A stretch of DNA of 23,471 bases from Deltaproteobacteria bacterium TMED58 (lineage in GTDB: Bacteria; Desulfobacterota_D; UBA1144), in the NCBI GenBank assembly GCA_002167555.2, contig NHDL02000002.1, positions 138,340 through 161,810 on the forward strand, given 5' to 3'. The translations under genes and the position numbers were made by a program. The notes under the pieces were generated by a model. That model did not search any database, was not told the DNA's origin, and was given only the letters and a program-made list of their open reading frames with translations. Shown here in pieces: positions 15,070 to 23,029 of this stretch (positions are counted from its first letter, which is position 1; every line of letters starts with the position of its first letter).

Positions 15070-16668
15070 TTATTTATCCTTTTCTATATCTAATACCCTA
15101 CAATCAAAAGTATTAAATAAATTTTTCATTGTTTCTGATTCAAATAGTTTATCCTTTTTTTCTTGAAATTTAAAATCATCAGAGTCTTCAACTTTGTCTA
15201 ATTCATTGGAATTTAGAATTGACATTGTGATTGATACATTAAATATTTCTTCTATTGTATCTTGAAGCTCTGCTAATCTTACTTTTTCATTTAAAATTTT
15301 GTAGATAAGATTATTTTTAGTATCAATTGTCATTTTATTTTTTTGAATTTTAATATCACAGCTTTTTAATAATTTGGAATTTTCATTGTTAAGAATGTCT
15401 AATTCTTTTATAAGATTTGATTCGTTTAATTCATTGGCGGGGAATTTTGGAGTTTTTTTTTTAATAGTTGGCCCAGTTTCTTTTGATTGAGTAGATTTTT
15501 TATTGATTTTTACTGCATCTTCTTGAGATTGACGAATTTTATTATTAACTTCTTCCTCATTAATAATTTCATCAAAATTTAAGTAATTAGCCATAAGACA
15601 CAGTTTGATTAAATTAGACTCAATCAAAAATTTTATGTTTTGGGTTTTTCCGCACATTTCATAGAGCTTTATCAACTGATCAAAAAGGTTCTCAAATATC
15701 TCTATATCATATTTCTTAAGTTCATTTATTTGAGATTCTTCAATGTTTATTATGTCTTCTATTTGATTTTCTATCCCCAACTTGTAGTAAATTGCTGATC
15801 TAAAATAGTTCAAGAGAGAATGTATAAATTTCTTGGAATCAAATCCACTTTTATATATAGAGTCATAATTTGTGAGACATTCTTTAATGTTACTTTCAAG
15901 AAGATTTTTAGAAATTTCAAAAAGAATTTGATCACTGGTTGCACCAAGGATTTTTCTAGCATCACTAATAATAATTGATTTATTAAGTGAAGTCATAAGT
16001 TGTTCAAGGACACCTAAGGAGTCTCTAACAGATCCGCGTGATTCTTCTGCTATTAAAGACAAAGAATTTTTATCAATTGATATTTTTTCCTTATTGCATA
16101 TATTCTCCAAATTATGGATTAGCGAACTTTTGCTTAACGTCTTAAAATTAATCATCTGGCATCTTGATAGTATTGTTGGTGGTATTTTTTCAACTTCAGT
16201 CGTTGCCAATATGAAAACAGTATTTTTATTAGGCTCTTCTAAAGTTTTCAAAAGAGCATTAAATGCTGCCTTAGAAAGCATGTGAACTTCATCAACTATA
16301 AAAACCTTATAGGGACAATTTATTGATGAGTAATTCGAACTTTCAATTATTTCTCTTATTTGATCAACACCATTGTTTGACGCTGCATCAATTTCAATAA
16401 CATCTAAAGACTTATTCTCGTCAATTTCATTACAAACTGAACATTTAACACAGATTTTTTTATCTCTTAGTTCATTACAATTAATTGTTTTTGCAAATAT
16501 TCTTGCCAATGAGGTTTTACCCACTCCTCTTGAACCACAAAAAATCAATGCATGTGGAATAGAGTCTGTTTTTATAAAACTTTTTAAAACAGTTAAGGCA
16601 TTTTCTTGGCCCACAACCTCTTCAAAGGTTTTTGGTCTATATTTTCTGGATAAAACTTTATATGACAT
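15070..16668 (-). CDS. dnaX: DNA polymerase III subunits gamma and tau
   Basis: A 532-residue DnaX, the clamp-loader ATPase of the replicative polymerase. The AAA+ core is complete: Walker A GSRGVGKTS at 45-53, zinc-module cysteines C64, C73, C76 and C79, Walker B IVDEVH at 124-129, LLKTLEEP sensor region and SRC at 168-170. The C-terminal third is a lysine/glutamate-rich tau-type extension with weak conservation. A run of ten A residues (coding KKK at 403-405) falls after domain III; slippage there would give a truncated gamma-like product of about 411-413 residues. The start ATG lies 30 bp after the SRP RNA, without a clear ribosome site. Confidence 0.96.
   Translation of the reverse strand: MSYKVLSRKYRPKTFEEVVGQENALTVLKSFIKTDSIPHALIFCGSRGVGKTSLARIFAKTINCNELRDKKICVKCSVCNEIDENKSLDVIEIDAASNNGVDQIREIIESSNYSSINCPYKVFIVDEVHMLSKAAFNALLKTLEEPNKNTVFILATTEVEKIPPTILSRCQMINFKTLSKSSLIHNLENICNKEKISIDKNSLSLIAEESRGSVRDSLGVLEQLMTSLNKSIIISDARKILGATSDQILFEISKNLLESNIKECLTNYDSIYKSGFDSKKFIHSLLNYFRSAIYYKLGIENQIEDIINIEESQINELKKYDIEIFENLFDQLIKLYEMCGKTQNIKFLIESNLIKLCLMANYLNFDEIINEEEVNNKIRQSQEDAVKINKKSTQSKETGPTIKKKTPKFPANELNESNLIKELDILNNENSKLLKSCDIKIQKNKMTIDTKNNLIYKILNEKVRLAELQDTIEEIFNVSITMSILNSNELDKVEDSDDFKFQEKKDKLFESETMKNLFNTFDCRVLDIEKDK
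15453..15462 (-). other. A10 homopolymer in dnaX, candidate slippage site
   Basis: Ten consecutive A residues on the coding strand at codons 403-406. Shifting one way gives a TGA after KNSKIPRQ; shifting the other gives a TAA after LQNSPPMN. Both alternative frames therefore end within about nine codons, as at known dnaX frameshift sites. No obvious stimulatory Shine-Dalgarno or hairpin was found. Confidence 0.45.
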
Positions 16669-16698
16669 ATCAATTCAATTACACAATTTTTTTATTTG

Positions 16699-16794
16699 GC
16701 TGACTAATCAAGGATACCCAATCTTAATTGCTACCGTTGCTACATTTCTGTCCTGGCGGAGTTTACAATAGACTGTCATCAAAGACTAGTCAGC
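16699..16794 (-). ncRNA. ffs: Signal recognition particle RNA (4.5S, small bacterial type)
   Basis: The two ends pair: GCTGACTA (16794-16787) with TAGTCAGC (16706-16699). At the apex is the Ffh-binding domain: GCCAGG, a 3-bp ACA/TGT stem closed by a GAAA tetraloop, then TAGCAACGG. The conserved CAGG and AGCA of the symmetric loop are both present. The common apical stem UCC/GGA with GGAA is replaced here by ACA/UGU with GAAA, so pairing is kept. About 96 nt, the length of small bacterial SRP RNAs. It lies between tRNA-Ser and dnaX, the same place as scr in Bacillus. Ends may be off by a few bases. Confidence 0.9.
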
Positions 16795-16803
16795 AAAAAT
16801 CTA

Positions 16804-16890
16804 CGGAGAGTGTGGGATTCGAACCCACGAGAGGTTTGATCCTCTACACGCTTTCCAAGCGTGCGCCTTCGGCCACTCGGCCAACTCTCC
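16804..16890 (-). tRNA. tRNA-Ser (anticodon GGA)
   Basis: A class II tRNA with a 7-bp acceptor stem (GGAGAGT/ACTCTCC), discriminator G at 16804, anticodon stem CACGC/GCGTG with GGA (16854-16856 on the plus strand), a long variable arm, and a T arm GTGGG-TTCGAAT-CCCAC. It reads UCC and UCU. CCA is not encoded. First gene of the block leading to SRP RNA and dnaX. Confidence 0.97.
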
Positions 16891-16972
16891 AACGAAACAA
16901 TATTAACATTTTCCGGGCCTATTATCTTTATCATTTTATTTATTTCATCTATCAGTTAAGATTGATTGGTCT

Positions 16973-17521
16973 ATGAAAAAATGGAATATTGAAGATAAGA
17001 TACTATTAAAAAATTTAAAAATTTTCGACTTGTTTAAATATAAGCTAGTTTCTCCATATTCTGAAAGTGAAAAAAAAAGCTTTGATTTTTTTGTCTTTCA
17101 GTCTGTAGATTGGATAAATATTTTGCCAATTACTAAAAATGGTAAAGTAGTTTTTGTCGAACAATATAGGCCTGGAACCGATTCTATAACTTTAGAGCTA
17201 CCTGGTGGCATGTCTAATGAAGATGAAGAACCAATAGAATCTGCAAAAAGGGAATTAAAAGAAGAGACTGGTTTTTCTATGGGTCAATGGTCTAAATTAG
17301 GCGTAGTACATCCTAATCCCGCGATTCTAACTAATCAGTGTCATACTTTTTTAGCCTTAGATGTAGAGGAAGTTTCAAAACCAGAAAATGCGGGAAGTGA
17401 ATATACTCAAATAAGTTTTGTTGATTTGCAGGATTTAGACAAAATGGTATTAAAGGGTAAAATAACTCATTCGCTAGTGATTAACGCAATTTATTGGTAT
17501 AACCATTATAAGGCAGATTAA
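16973..17521 (+). CDS. NUDIX hydrolase, ADP-ribose pyrophosphatase-like
   Basis: A 182-residue NUDIX protein. The Nudix box is exact (G79, E85, then RELKEETGF at 93-101), preceded by EQYRPGTDSITLELPGG, the pattern of ADP-ribose/NDP-sugar pyrophosphatases (NudF type), which hydrolyse ADP-ribose to AMP and ribose 5-phosphate. Substrate is inferred from the overall pattern only. The ATG at 16973 has no strong ribosome site; a TAAGAT hexamer about 10 nt upstream could be a -10, implying a very short leader. tRNA-Leu begins 3 nt after its stop, so the two are co-transcribed. Confidence 0.9.
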   Translation: MKKWNIEDKILLKNLKIFDLFKYKLVSPYSESEKKSFDFFVFQSVDWINILPITKNGKVVFVEQYRPGTDSITLELPGGMSNEDEEPIESAKRELKEETGFSMGQWSKLGVVHPNPAILTNQCHTFLALDVEEVSKPENAGSEYTQISFVDLQDLDKMVLKGKITHSLVINAIYWYNHYKAD

Positions 17522-17524
17522 TTC

Positions 17525-17608
<84 letters not shown>

Positions 17609-17618
17609 TTGAATAAAT

Positions 17619-18122
17619 ATGAATATAAAAAACTTTTTGAATCTAAATTTTTTGAAGTTCTTGTTTTTATCTCTTAACGGGAGAATAAATAGACAGACCT
17701 GGTGGTATTCACAATTTTTTTTAGTATTTCTAGGTGTTCTAATTTTAATTCCTTTTTCTTCTTTGCTTAATTTATTGAATTTTGATAAGTCTCAGGTTGA
17801 GAAATTTATATCATTTATGGTCTTGCTAATATCTGCCTTATCAATATTTCCCGACTCAAAAAGACTTCAGGATAGATCTATAAATGGTCTTTATGCAATA
17901 TTTCCTTATTTAGCAGCAATACCACTACAGTTTCATTTTGTTCCGGAATTTTTACTGAAAATATATATAATTTGTACTTGGATTCTTAAAGCATACATTT
18001 TTGTAAATACTGGAATTTTAAAAGGGGAAGATAAACCTAACAAGTATGGAGAAATAGATGATTTTAAAGGCGATTACAAGGAGAAAGTTTCAGTAGTCGA
18101 AAATGATAAGAATAAAGATTAA
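17619..18122 (+). CDS. DUF805 inner-membrane protein
   Basis: A 167-residue protein with the DUF805 pattern: GRINRQTWWYS near residues 21-31, several hydrophobic membrane segments (about 33-52, 63-79, 90-105, 110-130), the cytosolic KRLQDRSINGLY motif in the middle, and NKYGE near the end. Relatives are small inner-membrane proteins of unknown function. The start is the ATG 10 nt after the tRNA-Leu 3' end, without a ribosome site. The tail is charged (KEKVSVVENDKNKD) and overlaps the stop of the opposing moeZ-like gene by 4 bp. Confidence 0.85.
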   Translation: MNIKNFLNLNFLKFLFLSLNGRINRQTWWYSQFFLVFLGVLILIPFSSLLNLLNFDKSQVEKFISFMVLLISALSIFPDSKRLQDRSINGLYAIFPYLAAIPLQFHFVPEFLLKIYIICTWILKAYIFVNTGILKGEDKPNKYGEIDDFKGDYKEKVSVVENDKNKD

Positions 18123-19237
18123 TAACGTGGCATTTTTTCATCAAAGGCAGCAGCCCATGCATCTATTCCACCAGCTAGGTTTTTAACCTTCTTGAAGCCC
18201 ATACCCTTTAATATTCTTGTAGCTTGTAGACTTCTCATCCCGTGATGGCAATAAACAATTATCTCATCAGCACTATCAAGTTCATTGGCCCGAGATGTAA
18301 TTTCACCCAAAGGAATTAAAGTTGAATTAGCAAGTTTGCAAATTTCGTACTCACCATATTCTCTCACATCAAGTAGGGTTACATTTCTTTTTTCATCAAC
18401 AATCTTTTTAAGCTCATCAACTTTTATTTCAAGCTCATTTTCAGCCTCTGGTGAATTATTAATTCCACAAAACTCTTGATAATCTATCAATTTTGTTATT
18501 TCAGGAGTATCAGGATTTTTTCTCAGTTTGATTTCTCGAAAAGTCATTTTTAAAGAATCATAGAGCATTAATCTTCCACTAAGAGTTTCTCCGACATCTA
18601 GAATTATTTTTACAGTCTCAGTTGCTTGTATGACACCAATTATTCCTGGTAAAATTCCAAGCACTCCGCCTTCTGCACAAGAAGGTACCATTCCAGGCGG
18701 GGGAGGTTCTGGATATAAATCTCTGTAATGCGGCCCACCTTTATGATTGAATACTGTCGCTTGTCCTTCGAAGCGAAAGATACTTCCATATACATTTGGC
18801 TTATTTAATAATACGCAGGCATCATTGACAAGGTATCTAGTAGCAAAATTATCTGTACCATCAACTATGACATCGTAATCTTTAAAAAGATCCAGGGCAT
18901 TATCAGACGTCAATCTTAGGTTGTAAGTATTTACAGTTATATCGGAGTTTAGTTCGTGGAGTCTTTTTTTAGCAGACTCAACTTTAAGTTCACCTATTCT
19001 ATCCTCGGCATGAAGAATTTGTCTTTGTAGGTTGCTAAGATCGACTACATCATCATCTACAATACCTAATGTACCAATTCCTGCAGAAGCTAAATACAAC
19101 GCAAGAGGAGAGCCTAATCCGCCAGCTCCGATGCATAAAACTTTAGCACTAGCTAGTTTTTCTTGACCTTGTACACCAACTTCTGGCATTATCAGGTGTC
19201 TGCTATATCTTCCAATCTGACTCTTTGTTAAACTCAA
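18119..19237 (-). CDS. moeZ: ThiF/MoeB-type adenylyltransferase with rhodanese domain (MoeZ-like)
   Basis: A 372-residue two-domain protein. The E1-like domain (1 to about 255) adenylates the C-terminal glycine of a ubiquitin-like sulfur carrier: GAGGLGSP at 37-44, DDDVVDLSNLQRQ at 61-73, DGTDNF at 126-131 and Cys187 in PSCAEGGVLG. The rhodanese domain (about 275-372) has LLDVREYGEYE and active-site Cys330 in CHHGMRS, and would hand over persulfide sulfur. The two CxxC pairs that bind zinc in E. coli MoeB are missing: HYRD stands at 170-173 and a shortened NPDTPEI at 241-247. I believe MoeZ of actinobacteria lacks them too. Start is TTG at 19235-19237, with TAGGAT upstream. The carrier protein is not in this window. 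Confidence 0.9.
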   Translation of the reverse strand: MSLTKSQIGRYSRHLIMPEVGVQGQEKLASAKVLCIGAGGLGSPLALYLASAGIGTLGIVDDDVVDLSNLQRQILHAEDRIGELKVESAKKRLHELNSDITVNTYNLRLTSDNALDLFKDYDVIVDGTDNFATRYLVNDACVLLNKPNVYGSIFRFEGQATVFNHKGGPHYRDLYPEPPPPGMVPSCAEGGVLGILPGIIGVIQATETVKIILDVGETLSGRLMLYDSLKMTFREIKLRKNPDTPEITKLIDYQEFCGINNSPEAENELEIKVDELKKIVDEKRNVTLLDVREYGEYEICKLANSTLIPLGEITSRANELDSADEIIVYCHHGMRSLQATRILKGMGFKKVKNLAGGIDAWAAAFDEKMPRY

Positions 19238-19330
19238 TTGAATATCCTATAAAAGTTAAGTTGAAAATATAGCATAAATTAAGAATTTTGAAATATATTT
19301 AGAAAGTTATTTTTAAATTAACTTCAATAT

Positions 19331-19359
19331 TTGTCTTTTTTCTATTAATTAAGTAGAAT
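19331..19359 (+). promoter_or_regulatory. Candidate sigma-70 promoter for the histone-like gene and guaBA
   Basis: TTGTCT (19331-19336), 17-bp spacer, TAGAAT (19354-19359). A short dyad AGTAG/CTACT (19352-19365) overlaps the -10. A second TAGAAT at 19388-19393 lies 5 nt before the ATG and could give a leaderless transcript. The rest of the 19238-19398 gap is AT-rich, with no other feature that I can see. Confidence 0.45.
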
Positions 19360-19398
19360 CCTACTACAAAAATTGGAAATATTGGGGTAGAATATAAA

Positions 19399-20019
19399 AT
19401 GAAACAAACTACAATTAAGATTAGCGTTACTCAAGATGGTCTCCTTCCCGAAGAAGTAACACTTCTTGGAAAAATTTTTATTCCTCCAATTCAAAAACAA
19501 ATATTAAAATCAACTGGTTTTGAGAAAATAGACGACTCTACTTATGCAGGAGTTATGCCTGTTAAAATAATAGCTAACGCTAAAGTTCAAGAAATTGAAT
19601 TCGAGATTGGAGCTATTCCTGATTTTAGGAAAAAAGTGGTGGAATTTGTTAATGTTGTAAGCTTGCAAGATTTCATTGAACCCGAACCCGAACCGGTTGT
19701 AGAAACTAAGAAGAAGTCCACTAAATCAAAGAAAGAAAAAGATCAAAAAAAGGAATCTGTTAAGCCAAAGAAGAAAGTAGTTGGCACTAGCCCACTTAAA
19801 TCAAAAGCAAAAAAGGCTTCAGCAAAAAAGGCTTCAGCAAAAAAGGCTTCAGCAAAAAAAGCAGTAGCTAAAAAATCAACAGCTAAAAAATCAACAGCAA
19901 AAAAAACAATACCAAAAAAAGTTGCACAAAAAAAGACAGCTATAAAAAAGGTAGCATCTAAGAAGTCATCTAAAAAGACTTCTAAGGTTTCAAAGGTAAA
20001 TAAGACGAAGAGGAAATAA
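19399..20019 (+). CDS. Histone H1-like lysine/alanine-tailed protein with unknown N-terminal domain
   Basis: A 206-residue protein in two parts. Residues 1-95 form a mixed, near-neutral segment ([21 protein letters not shown], then [15 protein letters not shown]) that I do not recognise. After an acidic hinge EPEPEP at 94-99, residues 103-206 are extremely basic, with repeated [10 protein letters not shown] and similar units, like the tails of bacterial H1-type histones such as HctB or BpH1. Such tails bind DNA without sequence specificity; nucleic-acid binding here is inference. The tail is encoded partly by perfect 15-bp repeats. No ribosome site of quality precedes the ATG. guaB follows immediately, so the two may be translationally coupled. 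Confidence 0.75.
   Translation: MKQTTIKISVTQDGLLPEEVTLLGKIFIPPIQKQILKSTGFEKIDDSTYAGVMPVKIIANAKVQEIEFEIGAIPDFRKKVVEFVNVVSLQDFIEPEPEPVVETKKKSTKSKKEKDQKKESVKPKKKVVGTSPLKSKAKKASAKKASAKKASAKKAVAKKSTAKKSTAKKTIPKKVAQKKTAIKKVASKKSSKKTSKVSKVNKTKRK
19807..19866 (+). repeat. 15-bp tandem repeats in the histone-like tail
   Basis: Three perfect copies of GCAAAAAAGGCTTCA (19807-19821, 19822-19836, 19837-19851) and a degenerate fourth, encoding AKKAS. The period is a multiple of three, so copy-number change keeps the frame. A-tracts recur every 15 bp, out of phase with the DNA helix, so strong static bending is not expected. Confidence 0.9.
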
Positions 20020-20021
20020 AA

Positions 20022-21488
20022 ATAAATAAAGAAGCAAGAATTAAAGATTCCCTGACTTTTGACGATGTTCTACTCGTACCTTCATATTCCGCTATAATGC
20101 CTGCTGCAGTAAATGTAAGGACTAAGATTACAAAAAAAATATCCTTAAACATACCAATCATTAGTGCTGCAATGGATACCGTAACCGAGGCTAGAACTGC
20201 TATTGCTATGGCGCAAGAGGGAGGATTGGGTGTTATTCATAAGAATATGAGTATCGAGGATCAATCGGATGAAATACAAAAGGTTAAGAAGTATGAAGGT
20301 GGAATGATAATTGAGCCACATACTATTTCACCTCAATCCACTGGAAAGCAGGCACTTGATATAATGACAAATAAGAATTTTACTGGACTACCGGTCACAG
20401 AGAATGGTGACACACTTTTAGGAATAATAACTATGAGAGATTTGAGATATGAAAAAAATCTCCATTATAAAGTTAGCAAATTAATGACTCAAAAAGAAAA
20501 CCTTAAAGTTGTTGAAGCTGGAACTAGTCCTAATGAAGCAAGAGAATTATTACATAAATATAAAATTGAAAAACTACCAGTTGTAGATAAAAAGTTCAGG
20601 CTTCAGGGATTGATTACCATGAAGGATATTCAAAAAAGTAAGCAATTCCCTTCTGCATCTAAGGATAAACAAGGTAGATTGTTGGCAGCAGCAGCTATTG
20701 GTGTTGGGTCTGATATGGAAGATAGAGTAAAAAGTTTGATCAAAAGCGGACTAGATATTTTGTTTATTGATACAGCCCACGCTCATTCTAAAAAAGTTAT
20801 AGATGCATTAAAATTGATTAAAAAGAAATATAAAGCTATCCAAGTGGTAGTTGGAAATATTGCAACAAGTGATGCTGCAAAAGAGTTAATTAAGGCCGGA
20901 GCAGATTCCTTAAAGGTTGGAATTGGACCTGGTTCAATTTGTACTACAAGAATAATTGCCGGAATCGGTGTCCCTCAACTAACAGCAATTCTTGATGTAT
21001 GTTCAATTGCTAAAAAAAGTAATATTCCTGTCATAGCCGATGGTGGAATAAAATATTCTGGAGATATAACAAAAGCTTTAGCAGCTGGTGCTAATTGTGT
21101 AATGATTGGAAATTTGTTAGCTGGAACAGATGAGGCACCTGGTGAGATGGTTTTATATCAGGGTAGAACATTCAAAACCTATCGGGGTATGGGTTCTATA
21201 GAAGCGATGAAAGAAGGAAGTAAAGATAGATATTATCAAGATGATATTATTGATTCAAAGCTTGTTCCTGAAGGTATAGAGGGCAGAGTGTCATATAGAG
21301 GTCCAATTGGTAAAGTTATTTATCAGCTTGTTGGTGGTCTAAAAGCTGGGATGGGTTATACGGGCTCAAAAGATTTAACTACTTTGAAATCAGCTAAGTT
21401 TCTTAAACTAACCAATGCAGGACTTAAGGAAAGCCATGTGCATGATATATCTATAAGCAGAGAAGCGCCTAACTATTCATTAGATTAA
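20022..21488 (+). CDS. guaB: IMP dehydrogenase, probable non-standard start codon
   Basis: IMP dehydrogenase, oxidising IMP to XMP with NAD in GMP synthesis. The conserved N-terminus [18 protein letters not shown] is encoded upstream of the first ATG (20097), yet no ATG, GTG or TTG lies between it and the in-frame stop at 20001. I chose ATA at 20022: AGGA at 20011-20014 is 7 nt upstream and the product is 488 residues, the same as E. coli GuaB. ATT (20040) or CTG (20052) are alternatives. In this numbering two CBS domains span roughly residues 100-215, the catalytic loop [12 protein letters not shown] has Cys307, and the flap has [10 protein letters not shown] and VPEGIEGRV. Lies 2 nt after the histone-like gene and 5 nt before guaA. 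Confidence 0.9.
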   Translation: MNKEARIKDSLTFDDVLLVPSYSAIMPAAVNVRTKITKKISLNIPIISAAMDTVTEARTAIAMAQEGGLGVIHKNMSIEDQSDEIQKVKKYEGGMIIEPHTISPQSTGKQALDIMTNKNFTGLPVTENGDTLLGIITMRDLRYEKNLHYKVSKLMTQKENLKVVEAGTSPNEARELLHKYKIEKLPVVDKKFRLQGLITMKDIQKSKQFPSASKDKQGRLLAAAAIGVGSDMEDRVKSLIKSGLDILFIDTAHAHSKKVIDALKLIKKKYKAIQVVVGNIATSDAAKELIKAGADSLKVGIGPGSICTTRIIAGIGVPQLTAILDVCSIAKKSNIPVIADGGIKYSGDITKALAAGANCVMIGNLLAGTDEAPGEMVLYQGRTFKTYRGMGSIEAMKEGSKDRYYQDDIIDSKLVPEGIEGRVSYRGPIGKVIYQLVGGLKAGMGYTGSKDLTTLKSAKFLKLTNAGLKESHVHDISISREAPNYSLD

Positions 21489-21493
21489 CTATT

Positions 21494-23029
21494 ATGAACT
21501 ATAGTAGAGTATTAATTTTAGATTTTGGTTCACAAGTTACAAAGTTAATAGCGCGAAAAATTAGAGAATTAAATATTTACTGTGAAATTCTCCCCTATAA
21601 GACCAATATAAAAAATATTAAGCAAATATCTCCTGATTGTATAATTCTTTCTGGAAGCCCAGCAAGTGTTCATGATAAAAAGCCACCAAAGCCTGATTTA
21701 AATATTTTTGATTTGGATTTGCCGATATTAGGTATATGTTATGGAGCTCAATTTTTATCAAAAATATTGGGTGGTAAAGTTGCTAAATCAAAGACTAGAG
21801 AATTTGGTCCATCAAAGCTTAAAAAAATTTCAAATTCAAAACTATTAAAAAATATTAAAAATAATGAAATATCATGGATGTCTCATGGTGATACAATTGT
21901 TAAATTGCCGAATAAAATAAAAGCTATAGCTAAGTCGGAATTCGGATCAATTTCATTATTCTCATCAAGTGATTTCATGATAGTTGGAACTCAGTTTCAC
22001 CCTGAAGTTGCCCATACTGCTTTTGGCCAACAATTTTTAAAAAATTTTTTAGTCGATATTGTTGGATGTAAACAAAATTGGAAACCTGAAAAGCTCGTAA
22101 ATCAAAAGATAAAAGAAATTAAAGAGTTGGTTGGAAAGGATATAGCTATTTCTGCGATTTCTGGTGGTGTCGACTCTAGTGTTTCTTCTGTTCTTGTAAG
22201 TAAGGCAATAGGAAGAAGGCTGAAATGTTTTATAGTTGATACAGGCCTAATGAGATATAATGAAGTAAAAGAAATACTTCCTGTATTAAAAAGTCTTGGG
22301 GTAAAACCAAAAGTTATAAATGCTGGACCCCTTTTCCTAGGAAGACTTAAAGGTATAGTTGACCCTGAGAAGAAAAGGAAAATTATAGGTAAAACATTTA
22401 TTGAACTATTTGATAAAGAATCTAGAAAAGTATCAAATGCAACATTTTTAGTACAAGGGACCTTGTATCCAGATGTAATAGAAAGTGTTAATGTAAGTGG
22501 CCCTTCCGCTATAATTAAGTCTCATCATAATGTTGGTGGCTTACCTAAAAATATGAAACTCTCTTTAATTGAGCCTTTAAGAGACTTATTTAAAGATGAA
22601 GTTAGGGATTTAGGTAAAGCTCTAAAAATTAAAAAAAGTTTAATTGGCAGACATCCTTTTCCTGGACCAGGCTTAGCAATTAGAATAATAGGTGAGGTTA
22701 CTAAAGATAGAGTAAAGCTCTTACAAGCAGCAGATAAGATTTTTATTGACATCCTTAAAGAAAAAAATCTTTACGATAAAATATGGCAAGCTTTTTGTGT
22801 TTTAATTCCAATAAAGACTGTAGGGGTGATGGGAGATGAAAGAACTTATGAAAATACAATAGCAATAAGAGCAGTTAATAGCGTGGATGGTATGACAGCA
22901 AATTGGGCTAGGATACCTTTTGATGCCTTAGATTTAATATCCTCAGAAATTATTAATAATGTTAAAGGTGTAAATAAAGTTGTTTTCGATATTTCTAATA
23001 AACCGCCCAGCACAATAGAATGGGAATGA
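21494..23029 (+). CDS. guaA: GMP synthase (glutamine-hydrolysing)
   Basis: A 511-residue GMP synthase, which aminates XMP to GMP using ATP and glutamine. The N-terminal class I amidotransferase has Cys82 (GICYGAQ) and the His169/Glu171 pair (HPEVAHT). The ATP pyrophosphatase domain begins with the P-loop SGGVDSS at 223-229. The C-terminal dimerisation domain contains GRHPFPGPGLAIRI and ends in IEWE, the universal tail. Length is close to the E. coli enzyme (525). It follows guaB by 5 bp in the operon, and its stop overlaps the ATG of the glycerate kinase gene (ATGA). Confidence 0.98.
   Translation: MNYSRVLILDFGSQVTKLIARKIRELNIYCEILPYKTNIKNIKQISPDCIILSGSPASVHDKKPPKPDLNIFDLDLPILGICYGAQFLSKILGGKVAKSKTREFGPSKLKKISNSKLLKNIKNNEISWMSHGDTIVKLPNKIKAIAKSEFGSISLFSSSDFMIVGTQFHPEVAHTAFGQQFLKNFLVDIVGCKQNWKPEKLVNQKIKEIKELVGKDIAISAISGGVDSSVSSVLVSKAIGRRLKCFIVDTGLMRYNEVKEILPVLKSLGVKPKVINAGPLFLGRLKGIVDPEKKRKIIGKTFIELFDKESRKVSNATFLVQGTLYPDVIESVNVSGPSAIIKSHHNVGGLPKNMKLSLIEPLRDLFKDEVRDLGKALKIKKSLIGRHPFPGPGLAIRIIGEVTKDRVKLLQAADKIFIDILKEKNLYDKIWQAFCVLIPIKTVGVMGDERTYENTIAIRAVNSVDGMTANWARIPFDALDLISSEIINNVKGVNKVVFDISNKPPSTIEWE

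Noticed and set aside
16728-16976. Open frame covering SRP RNA and tRNA-Ser on the plus strand
   Set aside because: The bases are explained by the two RNA genes on the minus strand.
19700-20000. Phased A-tract DNA bend in the histone-like tail gene
   Set aside because: The 15-bp period is not a whole number of helical turns, so bends would not add up.
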